The position numbers and the translations under genes were made by a program. Shown here in pieces: positions 45,664 through 54,298 of a DNA stretch of 64,000 bases (the stretch's first letter is position 1; each line of letters begins with the position of its first letter). The stretch comes from Leucobacter chromiireducens subsp. solipictus (GTDB taxonomy: Bacteria; Actinomycetota; Actinomycetes; Actinomycetales; Microbacteriaceae). The notes beneath the pieces are model-generated. The model did no database searches. It was not told the origin of the DNA and worked only from the letters and a program-made list of their open reading frames with translations. The stretch covers positions 1 to 64,000 of the forward strand of contig NZ_QYAC01000006.1 of the NCBI RefSeq assembly GCF_016758195.1. Direction: 5' to 3'.

Positions 45664-46577
45664 GACCGCACCCGCGTGAGCGCCCCGGGTCCCAATTGCG
45701 CGCCAGAACGCTCGGTGCTGGCAGCGCTGGCGGCGACCGCGGCAGCGGCGGCAGCCGCGACGTCGCCGTGCCGTGCGAGTTCGGCCGCGAACACCCCGCA
45801 AAACACGTCGCCGGCACCGCTCGTGTCGACGGGCGTCACGGCCGGCGGGGGCAGCACGAGCGGGGTGCGCGCACCCGGTTCCCAGACGGCGGCGCCGTCA
45901 GCTCCGAGCGTCACGATTACCGTCCCGGCAAAGGCCAGCGCAGCGACGCAGGCCGCCACCTCGTCAAGTGACCGCGGTTCCTGTCGCCCGGCAAGCTGCC
46001 CGAGCTCCGTTCGATTTGGAATCACGACGTTGAAGCCGGGGAGCAGCGGTGCCAGCGCGGCGGCGTCACCTGCCGGTGCCGGATTCAGCACTCGCCAGGG
46101 CACGGTCGGCTGCGCGGCACACACCGCGGTGACGGCGAGTGGCGTTTCGAGCTGCGTCAGCAGCACCGTCGGCGGGTGCGCGCTGAGGGCTGCGGCAACG
46201 CCGGCGGGATCGACCGCGCGGTTTGCGCCCGGTGTGACGATGATGACGTTCTCGGCATCGTCCGCGACCAGCAGCACCGCGCTCCCGGTCGGCGCGTCCG
46301 GGGCGCGCTCGAGGCCGGAAAGCTCAACGCCGAGCGCGCGCAGATTCGCCGTCGCCGCATCCGCCGCGGCGTCGTCACCGACGCTGCCCACGAAGCGGAC
46401 GGTGGCACCGCCCCAGGCCGCGGCCGCGGCCTGGTTCCCGCCTTTCCCGCCCGGTGCGACGAGCTGCGCCGTGCTCAGGGTGGTCTCACCCGGGCCGGGG
46501 AGCGACGTGACCCGCAGCGTCGTGTCCAGGTTGATCGAGCCCACCACGGTCACCGCAGGCGTGTGCCCCGGCGTCAT
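45660..46577 (-). CDS. PfkB-family carbohydrate kinase, ribokinase-like (305 aa)
   Basis: A sugar or nucleoside kinase with the ribokinase signatures VVGSINLD at the N-terminus, GGKGGNQAAAAAW near 43-55 and DTSGAGDVFCGVFAAE near 260-275, whose Asp is the catalytic base. It probably phosphorylates ribose released by the nucleoside hydrolase encoded just upstream. A nucleoside-kinase role is also possible within PfkB. Both ends overlap neighbours by 4 bp. Confidence 0.88.
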   Translation of the reverse strand: MTPGHTPAVTVVGSINLDTTLRVTSLPGPGETTLSTAQLVAPGGKGGNQAAAAAWGGATVRFVGSVGDDAAADAATANLRALGVELSGLERAPDAPTGSAVLLVADDAENVIIVTPGANRAVDPAGVAAALSAHPPTVLLTQLETPLAVTAVCAAQPTVPWRVLNPAPAGDAAALAPLLPGFNVVIPNRTELGQLAGRQEPRSLDEVAACVAALAFAGTVIVTLGADGAAVWEPGARTPLVLPPPAVTPVDTSGAGDVFCGVFAAELARHGDVAAAAAAAVAASAASTERSGAQLGPGALTRVRS

Positions 46578-47521
46578 GAGCGGCGTCCCAGCTCCTCGAG
46601 CGCGGCGAGCACCAGGTCCCAGTACCCGGCGGCGTCGAGCCGCATGGCGACCCGCGCGTTGGGAGCGTGCTCCGGGTAGCGGTTGTGGAGATCCACCAGC
46701 GTGGCACCGCGCGTCCACTCACCGGTGAGTTCCACCGCGACAAACGCGTCAACCCACTCAATGAGCTCGGGCTGGATGAGCGCCGCGATGGTGCAGGGAT
46801 CGTGGACCGGCGGGGCGGCGAAGTCCCAGACCCGGTGGTACGAGGATCCGAAGAAGCCCATCCACGCCGCAGCGGTCTGGCCGACCTCGTGCGGCAGCTC
46901 CTGCATTCGCCGCACGACCTCGGGTGTGGCGAGCGCCTGGTGGGTGAGGTTGAGCCCGATCATTCGCACAGGCACGCCGGAGCGGAGCACAATGTCGAGC
47001 GCCTCCGGATCCGCGAAGGTGTTGAACTCGGCGGCCGGGGTGTGGTTCCCACGCTCGGTCGAACCGCCCATGAAGATGATCTCGGCGATGCCCTCGCGCA
47101 GATCCGGCCTGGCGGACAGCAGCGCCCCCACGTTGGTCATCGGTCCGATCACCGCGAGCGTCACCGGCTGCGCCGCGCCCTCGATCAGCCGGGTCATCAG
47201 GGCGACCGCGTCCTCCGCGATCGCACCGCGCCTGGGCACCGGCAGTTCGGGGCCGTCGAGGCCGGAGCCGCCATGCACGTAGTTCCCCAGCGTGGCGGCA
47301 CCCCGCAGCGGTCCCGTCGCTCCCGCGGCGACCGGCACGTCAGTGGCCCCCGCCAGCTCCAGGACCTGGAGCGCGTTGCGCGTGGCGTCCTCGAGCGCAC
47401 AGTTGCCGAAGCACGTGGTCACGGCGAGCAGATCGATCTCGGAGGAGGCGACGGCGAGCAGGATCGCGATCGCGTCGTCGTGCCCGGGGTCGCAGTCGAT
47501 GATGACGGGAGTCGCGGTCAT
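46574..47521 (-). CDS. inosine-uridine-type nucleoside hydrolase (315 aa)
   Basis: Hydrolyses the N-glycosidic bond of ribonucleosides to free ribose and base. The calcium-binding IIDCDPGHDDAIAI at residues 6-19 is the family hallmark, and the later EFNTFADPEA segment holds the ribose site. A conserved aspartate (VHDPCTIAAL) completes calcium binding. Length is typical. The ATG at 47521 overlaps the stop of the amidotransferase-like gene. Purine or pyrimidine preference cannot be read from sequence. Confidence 0.92.
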   Translation of the reverse strand: MTATPVIIDCDPGHDDAIAILLAVASSEIDLLAVTTCFGNCALEDATRNALQVLELAGATDVPVAAGATGPLRGAATLGNYVHGGSGLDGPELPVPRRGAIAEDAVALMTRLIEGAAQPVTLAVIGPMTNVGALLSARPDLREGIAEIIFMGGSTERGNHTPAAEFNTFADPEALDIVLRSGVPVRMIGLNLTHQALATPEVVRRMQELPHEVGQTAAAWMGFFGSSYHRVWDFAAPPVHDPCTIAALIQPELIEWVDAFVAVELTGEWTRGATLVDLHNRYPEHAPNARVAMRLDAAGYWDLVLAALEELGRRS

Positions 47522-48267
47522 GAGTCCTCCCCTGCGAGCCAGCGGAGCATGCCGCCGACGAGCGGCGCGAAGCCATCCCAGTCGAGGAACGGCTGCGGGC
47601 ACCAGTGCGGTCCGATGTCAGAGGTCCACGCGAGCGCGCGGCCGGCACCGAAGGTGTGCGTGGTCAGCAGCGGATGATTCCCCACCGTGGCGACGAGCTC
47701 GGCCCCGTCTCTGAGCGCGACCTCGTTGTAGCCCAGCAGATCGGGCGCGCCGGCGAGCAGCGCCCCGAGCGGGTGCCCGCCCGCCACGGCGGCGACCGGG
47801 GACCCCTCGGGGGTCTCGACGCGGTCGTCGCCAGCGAGCATCTGCACGGGGAGGGCCTCCGCGAGCGGTGTGCGGGCGAAGTTCGCCGCGGCGTTGATGC
47901 CCTGGAAGCTCAGGTAACCACCGGCCATCATGAGCCCGCCGCCGCGCTGGGTCCATTCGACCAGTGCGCGGAGGGAGTTCTCGCTGCGCTCGCCTCGGGT
48001 CCAGGTCTCCGGGGTGAGGAGGAACGAGTTGGAGCCGATATCGGAGATGATGATGACGTCGTACTCGGCGAGTTCATCCGCGGTGCGCGGGAATTTCGCG
48101 GCGACATCGTGTCCATACATCTGCTCGACGACGATCGATTCCGTCGCGGCCGCCGCGATGAACGCGTCGGCACCCGTCCCGAAACTGGTGCTCGTGAAGT
48201 GGTCGAAACCCTTCTGATGGATCTCGTGAACGGTCCAGCTTTCACCTGCGAGCAGTACGCGAATCAT
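47518..48267 (-). CDS. glutamine-amidotransferase-like (class I GATase fold) protein (249 aa)
   Basis: Resembles the GATase1-like / ThuA-like family (PF07090 type): an N-terminal VLLAGESWTVHE, a central RGGGLMMAGGYLSFQGI strand-turn and a C-terminal GRALAWTSDIGPHW. No Cys stands at the usual nucleophile elbow (AGGYLSF), so classical glutaminase activity is unlikely. Related proteins occur in sugar catabolic operons without a settled reaction. AGGAGG precedes the ATG at 48267, which overlaps the PTE stop. Confidence 0.75.
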   Translation of the reverse strand: MIRVLLAGESWTVHEIHQKGFDHFTSTSFGTGADAFIAAAATESIVVEQMYGHDVAAKFPRTADELAEYDVIIISDIGSNSFLLTPETWTRGERSENSLRALVEWTQRGGGLMMAGGYLSFQGINAAANFARTPLAEALPVQMLAGDDRVETPEGSPVAAVAGGHPLGALLAGAPDLLGYNEVALRDGAELVATVGNHPLLTTHTFGAGRALAWTSDIGPHWCPQPFLDWDGFAPLVGGMLRWLAGEDS

Positions 48268-49352
48268 GATTGCCTCCTGGTGGCGTTGGGAGTGGGGGAG
48301 TGGGAAGAGGGTGCGGCCGCGCGGCCGGCGAGCATCGCGCGCGGGTTCGCGATCAGCAACTGGTCGATTGCGGCGGTATCGAATCCCAGCCGGCGCAGCC
48401 GCGGGACAAAGTACTGCAGGATGTGCCCGTAGCCCGGGCCGCCGTACTCGCGAAGCAGTGATTTCAGGAAGATGTCCTGTGAAATGAGCAGCCGAGACAG
48501 GTGCCCGGCGGCCGCGAGGTCGGCGAGGCGCTGCGCGTTCTCCTCGTCCGAGGGGCACTGCACGCCCTGGTCGGCGTAGAACACTTCCATGCCGATCATG
48601 TCGTACTGGAGCCACGCGCCGCGTCCGAGCAGTTCGTGCTGATACGCGACGTCCGCGCCGGAGGGGCCCATGTGGCAGAGCACCACCGACTCGGGGGCGA
48701 CGCCACTGCGCTCGGCGAGATCCAGCACCTCGTGTCCGCGGCGGAACCAGGCCGGCAGGTGCACCTGCACCGGGAGTCCGGTCTCGCGCTGGGCGAGGAA
48801 GGCGCCGCGCAGGCTGCGCCGCTCCGTCTCGGGGAACTCGGCACCCACGCCGATCTCGCCGATGATGCCCGGCCGTACCCCGTCGACCCCTACGGTGAGG
48901 TCGGCGAGGATCTGTTGCGCGATGTCCTCCGAATCGAACGCCGCGAAGCCCTCCGGCAGACTGGGATCGAGGTAGTACCCGGTGCCGGCGATGATCGTTA
49001 CGCCGGTGCGGCGGCTCAGCTCGCGCAGCGCCGGAAGATTCCGGCCGCCGTTCATGCTGGTCGTGTCGATCACCGTCGCCCCGCCAAGGTCCCGAAACCT
49101 GGCGAGCTCGCGTGCCGCCAGGTCGAGGTCGTCGAGCCGGCAGTTGTCGAGATTGCCGAAGGGATCGTTCTTGAGCTCCCAGAGCACACTCATGTCGACG
49201 GGCTGATCCCAGTACGCCTCCGCGTCGACGCCGCGGGCGGTGGTGCGCTGCGCCCACGACGTGACATCGTTGACGAGGTGCTCGTGGGTGAGCGTGACGC
49301 CGAGCTCGGTGACCGGAATTTCCCCGGTCACGGTCGTGACGGTTGCGGTCAC
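48264..49352 (-). CDS. phosphotriesterase-family metal-dependent hydrolase (362 aa)
   Basis: An amidohydrolase-superfamily TIM barrel. The first metal pair is His23/His25 (LTHEHL). GEIGVG near 155-160 supplies the bridging acid in place of the carboxylated lysine; the later VQVHLPA and VLCHMGPSG histidines and the Asp of ISQDIF complete the site. Relatives act as lactonases, sugar-lactone hydrolases or amidohydrolases rather than true phosphotriesterases. The GTG start at 49352 overlaps the permease stop and the gene's end overlaps the next start. Probably a lactone or ring-opening step in this pathway. Confidence 0.85.
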   Translation of the reverse strand: MTATVTTVTGEIPVTELGVTLTHEHLVNDVTSWAQRTTARGVDAEAYWDQPVDMSVLWELKNDPFGNLDNCRLDDLDLAARELARFRDLGGATVIDTTSMNGGRNLPALRELSRRTGVTIIAGTGYYLDPSLPEGFAAFDSEDIAQQILADLTVGVDGVRPGIIGEIGVGAEFPETERRSLRGAFLAQRETGLPVQVHLPAWFRRGHEVLDLAERSGVAPESVVLCHMGPSGADVAYQHELLGRGAWLQYDMIGMEVFYADQGVQCPSDEENAQRLADLAAAGHLSRLLISQDIFLKSLLREYGGPGYGHILQYFVPRLRRLGFDTAAIDQLLIANPRAMLAGRAAAPSSHSPTPNATRRQS

Positions 49353-50347
49353 GTCGCGCTCCGTGAGAACTTCGCGAACAGGCGGGTGTTCACGAGGATC
49401 GCGACCACCAGGATGAGCCCCTGCACGATGGGAATCCAATACACGTCGACCTTCAGGAGCACGAGCCCGTTGCTGAGGATCCCGAGGGTGAGCGCCCCGA
49501 CGGCGGTGCCCATGATCGAACCGCGGCCGCCCATGAGCGAGGTGCCGCCGAGCACCACGGCGGTGATCACCTCAAGCTCGAACATGGTCCCGGAGTTCGG
49601 GGAGCCGCTCGAGAGCCGCGCCGCGGTGATGATGCCCGCGACCGCGGCGGCCAGCCCGGTCAACCCGAGCACCGCCATCTGGATCCGGCGAATGTCGACG
49701 CCGGAGCGGCGCAGCGATTCCGCGTTGGAACCGACCGCGACGACGTACCGACCGAAGCGGGTGTGGTTGAACACGTACCAGGCGAGCGCGACGGCGAAGA
49801 TCGCGATCCACGTCGGCGTGTACAGGCCCAGGAAACGGCCCTGGCCGATGGGCGTGAGCAGGGGCGAGGTGATGGGCGTGCTGTAGCCGCCGGTCACGAA
49901 GAGCGCAACACCGCGGAGCGCGGTGAGGCCGGCGAGCGTCACAATGAACGACTGCATCCTGCCAAACGCCGTGAGCGCACCGTTCACGAGCCCGAGGACA
50001 AGGCCGAGCGCGAGGGTCAGGATCAGCGCGACGATCGCGTTGCCGCTGACCGCCCAGATCCCCAGCACGGCGGCGGAGAGCCCGACGAGCGAGCCGACGG
50101 AGAGGTCGATCTGGCCGGTCGTGATCACGAACGTCATCGCCATCGCGACAATGACCGTCGGGGCGATCTGGCGCGCAACGTTCACGAGGTTCTCTGCCGA
50201 GAAGAAGTCCTGGGTCAGAATCGAGAAGAGCACGAAGAGCAGGACGAAGACGACCGTGATGGACAGCACGCCGAAATGCGTGCTGACGAAGCGGGACATC
50301 CCCCGGGAGGACGTCTGAGTTGCTGTGGTGATGATCGATGAGGTCAC
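49349..50347 (-). CDS. sugar-type ABC transporter permease, RbsC family (332 aa)
   Basis: About ten membrane helices. The family patches are TGQIDLSVGSLVGLS in the first third and GGTSLMGGRGSIMGTAVGA in the last third, the coupling region for the ATPase. It would form a homodimeric channel for a pentose or nucleoside. The GTG at 50347 follows the ATPase gene by 6 bp; its ribosome site is poor, so translation probably depends on the upstream gene. Its stop overlaps the PTE gene. Confidence 0.92.
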   Translation of the reverse strand: MTSSIITTATQTSSRGMSRFVSTHFGVLSITVVFVLLFVLFSILTQDFFSAENLVNVARQIAPTVIVAMAMTFVITTGQIDLSVGSLVGLSAAVLGIWAVSGNAIVALILTLALGLVLGLVNGALTAFGRMQSFIVTLAGLTALRGVALFVTGGYSTPITSPLLTPIGQGRFLGLYTPTWIAIFAVALAWYVFNHTRFGRYVVAVGSNAESLRRSGVDIRRIQMAVLGLTGLAAAVAGIITAARLSSGSPNSGTMFELEVITAVVLGGTSLMGGRGSIMGTAVGALTLGILSNGLVLLKVDVYWIPIVQGLILVVAILVNTRLFAKFSRSAT

Positions 50348-50353
50348 TGGAGG

Positions 50354-51088
50354 CTACTTTCCCATCATGGCCGTGACGAGGTCGGTCAGGCTGGTCTGCT
50401 CGGGATTCAGTTTCTTGTGGAGGACGCCCTCGTAGAGGACGTCGAAGCGGTCGCACACCTCGAAGAGATCCTGCAGGCGGTGCGTGATGAGGATCACGCT
50501 GACCCCGCGCGCCGACACGTCGCGAATGAGCTGGAGCACCATCTCGACCTCCTTCGCGGCGAGCGCAGCGGTGGGCTCGTCGAGGACGAGCACCTTCGGA
50601 TCGAATGCGACGGCGCGTGCAATCGCGATGGCCTGCCGCTGGCCACCCGAGAGTGTCCCCACCTCCTGAGTGGTGTCGGGGATCCGGATGTGCAGCTTTT
50701 CGAGGTCGCGCGCCGCATCCTCGTGCATCTTCGCGAGGTTGAGCCTGCGCGTGAGCGGGTGGTAGGGCTCGCGGCCGAGGAAGAGATTGCCAGCGACATC
50801 GATGTCGTTGCAGAGCGCGAGGTCTTGATAGACCATCTCGATTCCGGCCCGCCGTGCTGCGCGGGGATCCGAGTTTTCGAGGGCGACGCCATCGATCAGA
50901 ATGCTCCCGGAGTCCGGGGTGACCGCGCCCGCGAGCATCTTCATCAGCGTCGACTTGCCCGCGCCATTGTCGCCGACGAGGCCGATGACCTCGCCGGGTG
51001 CGACAGCGAGGTTGACCCCGCGGAGCACCTTCACGGCACCGTAGTGTTTCCGGATATCCACCATTTCAACGCGTGGTGTGGAGTTCAT
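50354..51088 (-). CDS. sugar-type ABC transporter ATP-binding protein, single domain (244 aa)
   Basis: One complete ABC domain: Walker A GDNGAGKST near residues 39-47, signature LSGGQRQAIAIA near 148-159 and Walker B VLVLDEP. Ribose-type systems usually use a double ATPase of about 500 residues. The single-domain form resembles FrcA (fructose) and must act as a homodimer. The ATG at 51088 follows AAGGAACG, 56 bp after the binding-protein gene. Confidence 0.92.
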   Translation of the reverse strand: MNSTPRVEMVDIRKHYGAVKVLRGVNLAVAPGEVIGLVGDNGAGKSTLMKMLAGAVTPDSGSILIDGVALENSDPRAARRAGIEMVYQDLALCNDIDVAGNLFLGREPYHPLTRRLNLAKMHEDAARDLEKLHIRIPDTTQEVGTLSGGQRQAIAIARAVAFDPKVLVLDEPTAALAAKEVEMVLQLIRDVSARGVSVILITHRLQDLFEVCDRFDVLYEGVLHKKLNPEQTSLTDLVTAMMGK

Positions 51089-51144
51089 GTGTTCGTTCCT
51101 TGGCAGTAGGCGGGTGGCATCCGCGGTGGATGCCACCCGGTCAC

Positions 51145-52113
51145 TCAGTTGAAGATCTCGCGGAACTCGTCGACGTTGTCGCTGGTCACCATGGTGATCG
51201 GCACGTCGATGAACTCGCTCGGCTCGGCACCGTCGAGGATGGCCTTGATTTCCTTGACGGCCTCCGTGCCTTCCTGCCGGGGGTCTTGCTGAATGACGGC
51301 CCGGACCAGCCCGCTGTCGATCCCGGCGATGACCTCGGCGGTCAGATCCCAGCCGATGATTGTCGTACTCGTGTCTTTCCCGGAGAGCGCGGCGACAGCG
51401 CCGACCGTGGCGGGCTCGCCGGTGGTGTAGATGAAGTTCATGTCCGGCTGCGCGGTGACGAGATCCTGGGCCGCGGTGGCCGCCTTCTCCTGGACGTTGT
51501 CGCCGTTGACGCTCTGCGTGTGTGTCGCGCCGGCCTTGTCGATCGCGGCGCGGAAGCTGTCTTCGCGCTGGTTCTGGATGAACGAGCTCTTGGCGTTGAC
51601 GACCCCGTAGCTCTGGCCGGAAATGAGGCCTTCCTCGATGGCCCAGGCGGCCGCTTCGGCACCGGCCGCGGTGTTGTCGACCCCGACGAAGGTGTCGACG
51701 CCCTCCACCTCCGCGTCGATCGCGATCACGGGGATGCCCTGGGCCTGCGCTGCGGTGACCGCGGGCTGCACCCCATTGACATCAATGGCAACCACAATCA
51801 GCGCGTCCACGCCCTGGGTGACGAAGTTCTCGATGTCCGAGCTTTGCCGGGCCGAGTCGTTGTTGGCGTTGGTGATGTTGAGCTCGCAGCCGAGTTCGTC
51901 GGCCGCTTCCTGAGCTCCCGCGTTCATCTCGGTGAAGAACACCGCGGTTTGGTTGATCTGCGTCATGCCGATGACGCAGGAATCTGAACTGGCTCCGCCG
52001 GAGCCGCCCGCCTCGGGGCTTTCGTTTCCGGTGCTGCACGAGGTGAGGGCGACGGCCGCCATGGCTGCCGTCGCCGCGACGGCAAGACCGCGTTGGGTGC
52101 GTGTGAGAGACAT
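51145..52113 (-). CDS. sugar-binding lipoprotein of the ABC importer (322 aa)
   Basis: A periplasmic-binding-protein type 1 (RbsB-like) lipoprotein. The signal peptide ends at lipobox VALTSC (Cys26), followed by a Gly/Ser linker. The domain opens VIGMTQINQTAVFFTEMNAG and holds DALIVVAIDVNGV and the hinge GWDLTAEVIAGI typical of pentose/nucleoside binders. First gene of the leftward operon. GGAGTACAAAG precedes the ATG. An AATCGATT palindrome lies 28 bp upstream. Confidence 0.93.
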   Translation of the reverse strand: MSLTRTQRGLAVAATAAMAAVALTSCSTGNESPEAGGSGGASSDSCVIGMTQINQTAVFFTEMNAGAQEAADELGCELNITNANNDSARQSSDIENFVTQGVDALIVVAIDVNGVQPAVTAAQAQGIPVIAIDAEVEGVDTFVGVDNTAAGAEAAAWAIEEGLISGQSYGVVNAKSSFIQNQREDSFRAAIDKAGATHTQSVNGDNVQEKAATAAQDLVTAQPDMNFIYTTGEPATVGAVAALSGKDTSTTIIGWDLTAEVIAGIDSGLVRAVIQQDPRQEGTEAVKEIKAILDGAEPSEFIDVPITMVTSDNVDEFREIFN

Positions 52114-52141
52114 CTTTGTACTCCAATAACACTGGGTTGGA

Positions 52142-52174
52142 AATCGATTACCGGACTGGACTTCAGAGTAGCCT
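52142..52174. promoter_or_regulatory. LacI-type operator and divergent promoters
   Basis: AATCGATT at 52142-52149 is a perfect palindrome with the central CG typical of LacI-family sites. It lies about 20 nt downstream of TACTCT (52170-52165, minus), the likely -10 of the transporter operon, so a bound repressor would block elongation or initiation. TAGCCT at 52169-52174 may serve the divergent lacI gene. Confidence 0.55.
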
Positions 52175-52237
52175 TACGAGAGAGCGCCGGGAACCGGAAC
52201 TTGTGTCTCATTTTGGTAACGAGTGTGGGAGGTGGGC

Positions 52238-53230
52238 GTGAGCCATCGGAAACCCGTCACGATGAAGGACGTCGCGGCCCATGCGGGGGTCTCGGCCGCA
52301 ACCGTTTCGCGCGCGTTGAGTGGTGGGCGATCCATGAACCCCGCGGTTCGGGATCGCGTGCAGGCCGCCGCGCGGGATCTCGGCTACCAGATCAACCTGC
52401 TGGGCCGCGCGCTGCGTCAGCAGCGCCTCAACATCGTCGGGCTCATGGTCCCCGACCTCGACAATCCATTCTTCGCGGCCCTCGCTGAGCAGCTGGCTCG
52501 CACGCTCAGGAGCCACGGCTTTGAACTGCTCGTGAGCAGCGCAGCGGGAAGCGTCGAGGTGGAAGCGCAGGGGGTGCAATCGTTCCTCGGGCAGCAGATC
52601 CATTCGCTCGTGATCATCCCCTGCGACGAGGTGGAGAGCGCGGCCACGCTGCGCCTCGCTCAGCAGCGGGTCACCGTGGTCCAGTTCGACCGACGAGTCG
52701 CCACGGTTGACGTGCCGTTCGTGGGCGGGGACAACGCCGCGGGCATGGAACTGATCGCGGCCCACGTGCGCGCGACGGGGGTGTCTGAATCCGAGGTCGC
52801 CTTTTTTGGCGCGGATCCGCACTCCTCTTCCGGACGAGAGCGCTGGGAAGGATTCCACCGGGCATTCCCCAACTCCCCCCAGTTCTCCGGGGCGTTCGAT
52901 ATCGACTGGGGGTACCAGGCGGTCACGGAGCTCTTGAGCCGCGGAACGAAGACGGGGACCATCGTCGCCGCGGCCGACGTCATCGCGCTGGGAGCGATTT
53001 CCGGGCTGCACGCGGCGGGCATGAACGTTCCGGGTGACTTCCGCGTGGTGGGGTTTGACGGCGTCGGAATCGCAAGCTTCGCGCTTCCCAAGCTCACCAC
53101 TGTGCGCCAGCCGGTGGAGAAAATGAGCGATGCGATCAGGCTCCTGATTGGTGCGGAGCCCGGCAGCGCGACCCCGGCGGAGACGCTGCTGCAGCCGGAG
53201 TTTGTGCTCGGAGAGTCGAGTCCGGAGTAG
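52238..53230 (+). CDS. LacI-family transcriptional regulator (330 aa)
   Basis: The N-terminal helix-turn-helix TMKDVAAHAGVSAATVSRALSG plus hinge helix (VQAAARDLGYQIN) precedes a ribose-binding-protein-like sensor domain (PDLDNPFFAALAEQL, VGFDGVGIASF). It should repress the divergent ABC-hydrolase operon until a sugar or nucleoside ligand binds. GGGAGG lies 5 nt before the GTG at 52238; GTGs at 52223 and 52232 and an ATG at 52262 are less well placed. Confidence 0.92.
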   Translation: MSHRKPVTMKDVAAHAGVSAATVSRALSGGRSMNPAVRDRVQAAARDLGYQINLLGRALRQQRLNIVGLMVPDLDNPFFAALAEQLARTLRSHGFELLVSSAAGSVEVEAQGVQSFLGQQIHSLVIIPCDEVESAATLRLAQQRVTVVQFDRRVATVDVPFVGGDNAAGMELIAAHVRATGVSESEVAFFGADPHSSSGRERWEGFHRAFPNSPQFSGAFDIDWGYQAVTELLSRGTKTGTIVAAADVIALGAISGLHAAGMNVPGDFRVVGFDGVGIASFALPKLTTVRQPVEKMSDAIRLLIGAEPGSATPAETLLQPEFVLGESSPE

Positions 53231-53301
53231 GGCTTTTGCCCCGAGGCGGCGTTCACTTGCTCGGCACGGTAGGATATCCAGGTGTCTAAGAGGTGGAACC
53301 G

Positions 53302-54183
53302 GTGACCGTGCGCGGCGAGAACGCGTCTCGGCGACGTTTGCGGTACCGCACCGATTGTGACCTCGAGATCGAGCTCTCCTGGTTCGGGGTGACCGATGTC
53401 GGGCGACGACGCGAGACGAATCAGGACAGCTACGTCACGCTGCCCCCGATCTTCGCGGTTGCCGACGGCATGGGTGGGCACTCGGCGGGCGAAATCGCCT
53501 CGGCCGCCGTGGTGCGGCGCCTCGCCGAACTCGGCGGTTCGATCGAGGTGTCCGAGAACGACATCGACGAGCTGCTCGCCGATGCGGTCGACGACATCGA
53601 GCTCGACGCCGGAGAAACGGAGCTGGGCGCGGGCACGACCGTGACCGGGGTCTGCCTGAGCGCCGAGGACCAGCCCACGTGGAAAGTCTTTAACATCGGC
53701 GATTCCCGCGTGTACCAGTACTTCAAGGGTGCGCTGAGCCAGATCACGGTGGACCATTCCGTGGTCCAGCACCTGATCGACACGGGCGCGATCACGGAGG
53801 AAGAGGCGGAAACGCACCCGCACGCCAACGTGATCACCCGCGCGGTCGGCTTCAACGAGGCTCCGGTGCCCGAGTACACCTCGCTCGCCCTGATCCCGGG
53901 ACAGCGCCTGCTGATCTGCTCCGACGGCCTGACCAAAGAGCTCACCGACATCGGGATCCAGCACTTTCTCGCGACCCAGCCCACCGCTGAAGCGGCGGCG
54001 ACGATGCTCGTGCAGCAGGCCGTGGAAAACGCCGGGCGCGACAACGTCACCGCGATCGTGCTCGACGTCCACGCCGTGGGCGACGTGATCGACACCGGCA
54101 GCGTGCAGGCGGCGGGCATCGACCTCTCCGAACTCGACGAAGAGGTCGACACCGAACCCGTGACGGTGTTCGAAGCCCCGTAG
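53302..54183 (+). CDS. PP2C-family Ser/Thr protein phosphatase (293 aa)
   Basis: A metal-dependent protein phosphatase. All PP2C motifs are seen: RRETNQDSY, ADGMGGHSAGE (metal Asp), GTTVTG, NIGDSRVY, CSDGLTKEL and GRDNVTAIV. It probably reverses phosphorylation by Pkn-type kinases in the cytoplasm. There is no membrane segment; an acidic tail of about 40 residues follows. TAGGAT near 53271 is the likely -10 box. AGAGGTGG precedes the GTG at 53302; a GTG at 53293 is possible. No kinase gene adjoins. Confidence 0.93.
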   Translation: MTVRGENASRRRLRYRTDCDLEIELSWFGVTDVGRRRETNQDSYVTLPPIFAVADGMGGHSAGEIASAAVVRRLAELGGSIEVSENDIDELLADAVDDIELDAGETELGAGTTVTGVCLSAEDQPTWKVFNIGDSRVYQYFKGALSQITVDHSVVQHLIDTGAITEEEAETHPHANVITRAVGFNEAPVPEYTSLALIPGQRLLICSDGLTKELTDIGIQHFLATQPTAEAAATMLVQQAVENAGRDNVTAIVLDVHAVGDVIDTGSVQAAGIDLSELDEEVDTEPVTVFEAP

Positions 54184-54298
54184 CGATTCCGGCTGCGTTT
54201 ACGCGGCCGTCGGGCGCTCACGCGGACGCGTCGCCGGGCCCACCGGGCGGCGTGGCGCGGGAACCGGGCCACTGCGGACACGTCCGCGCCGGGGACGC

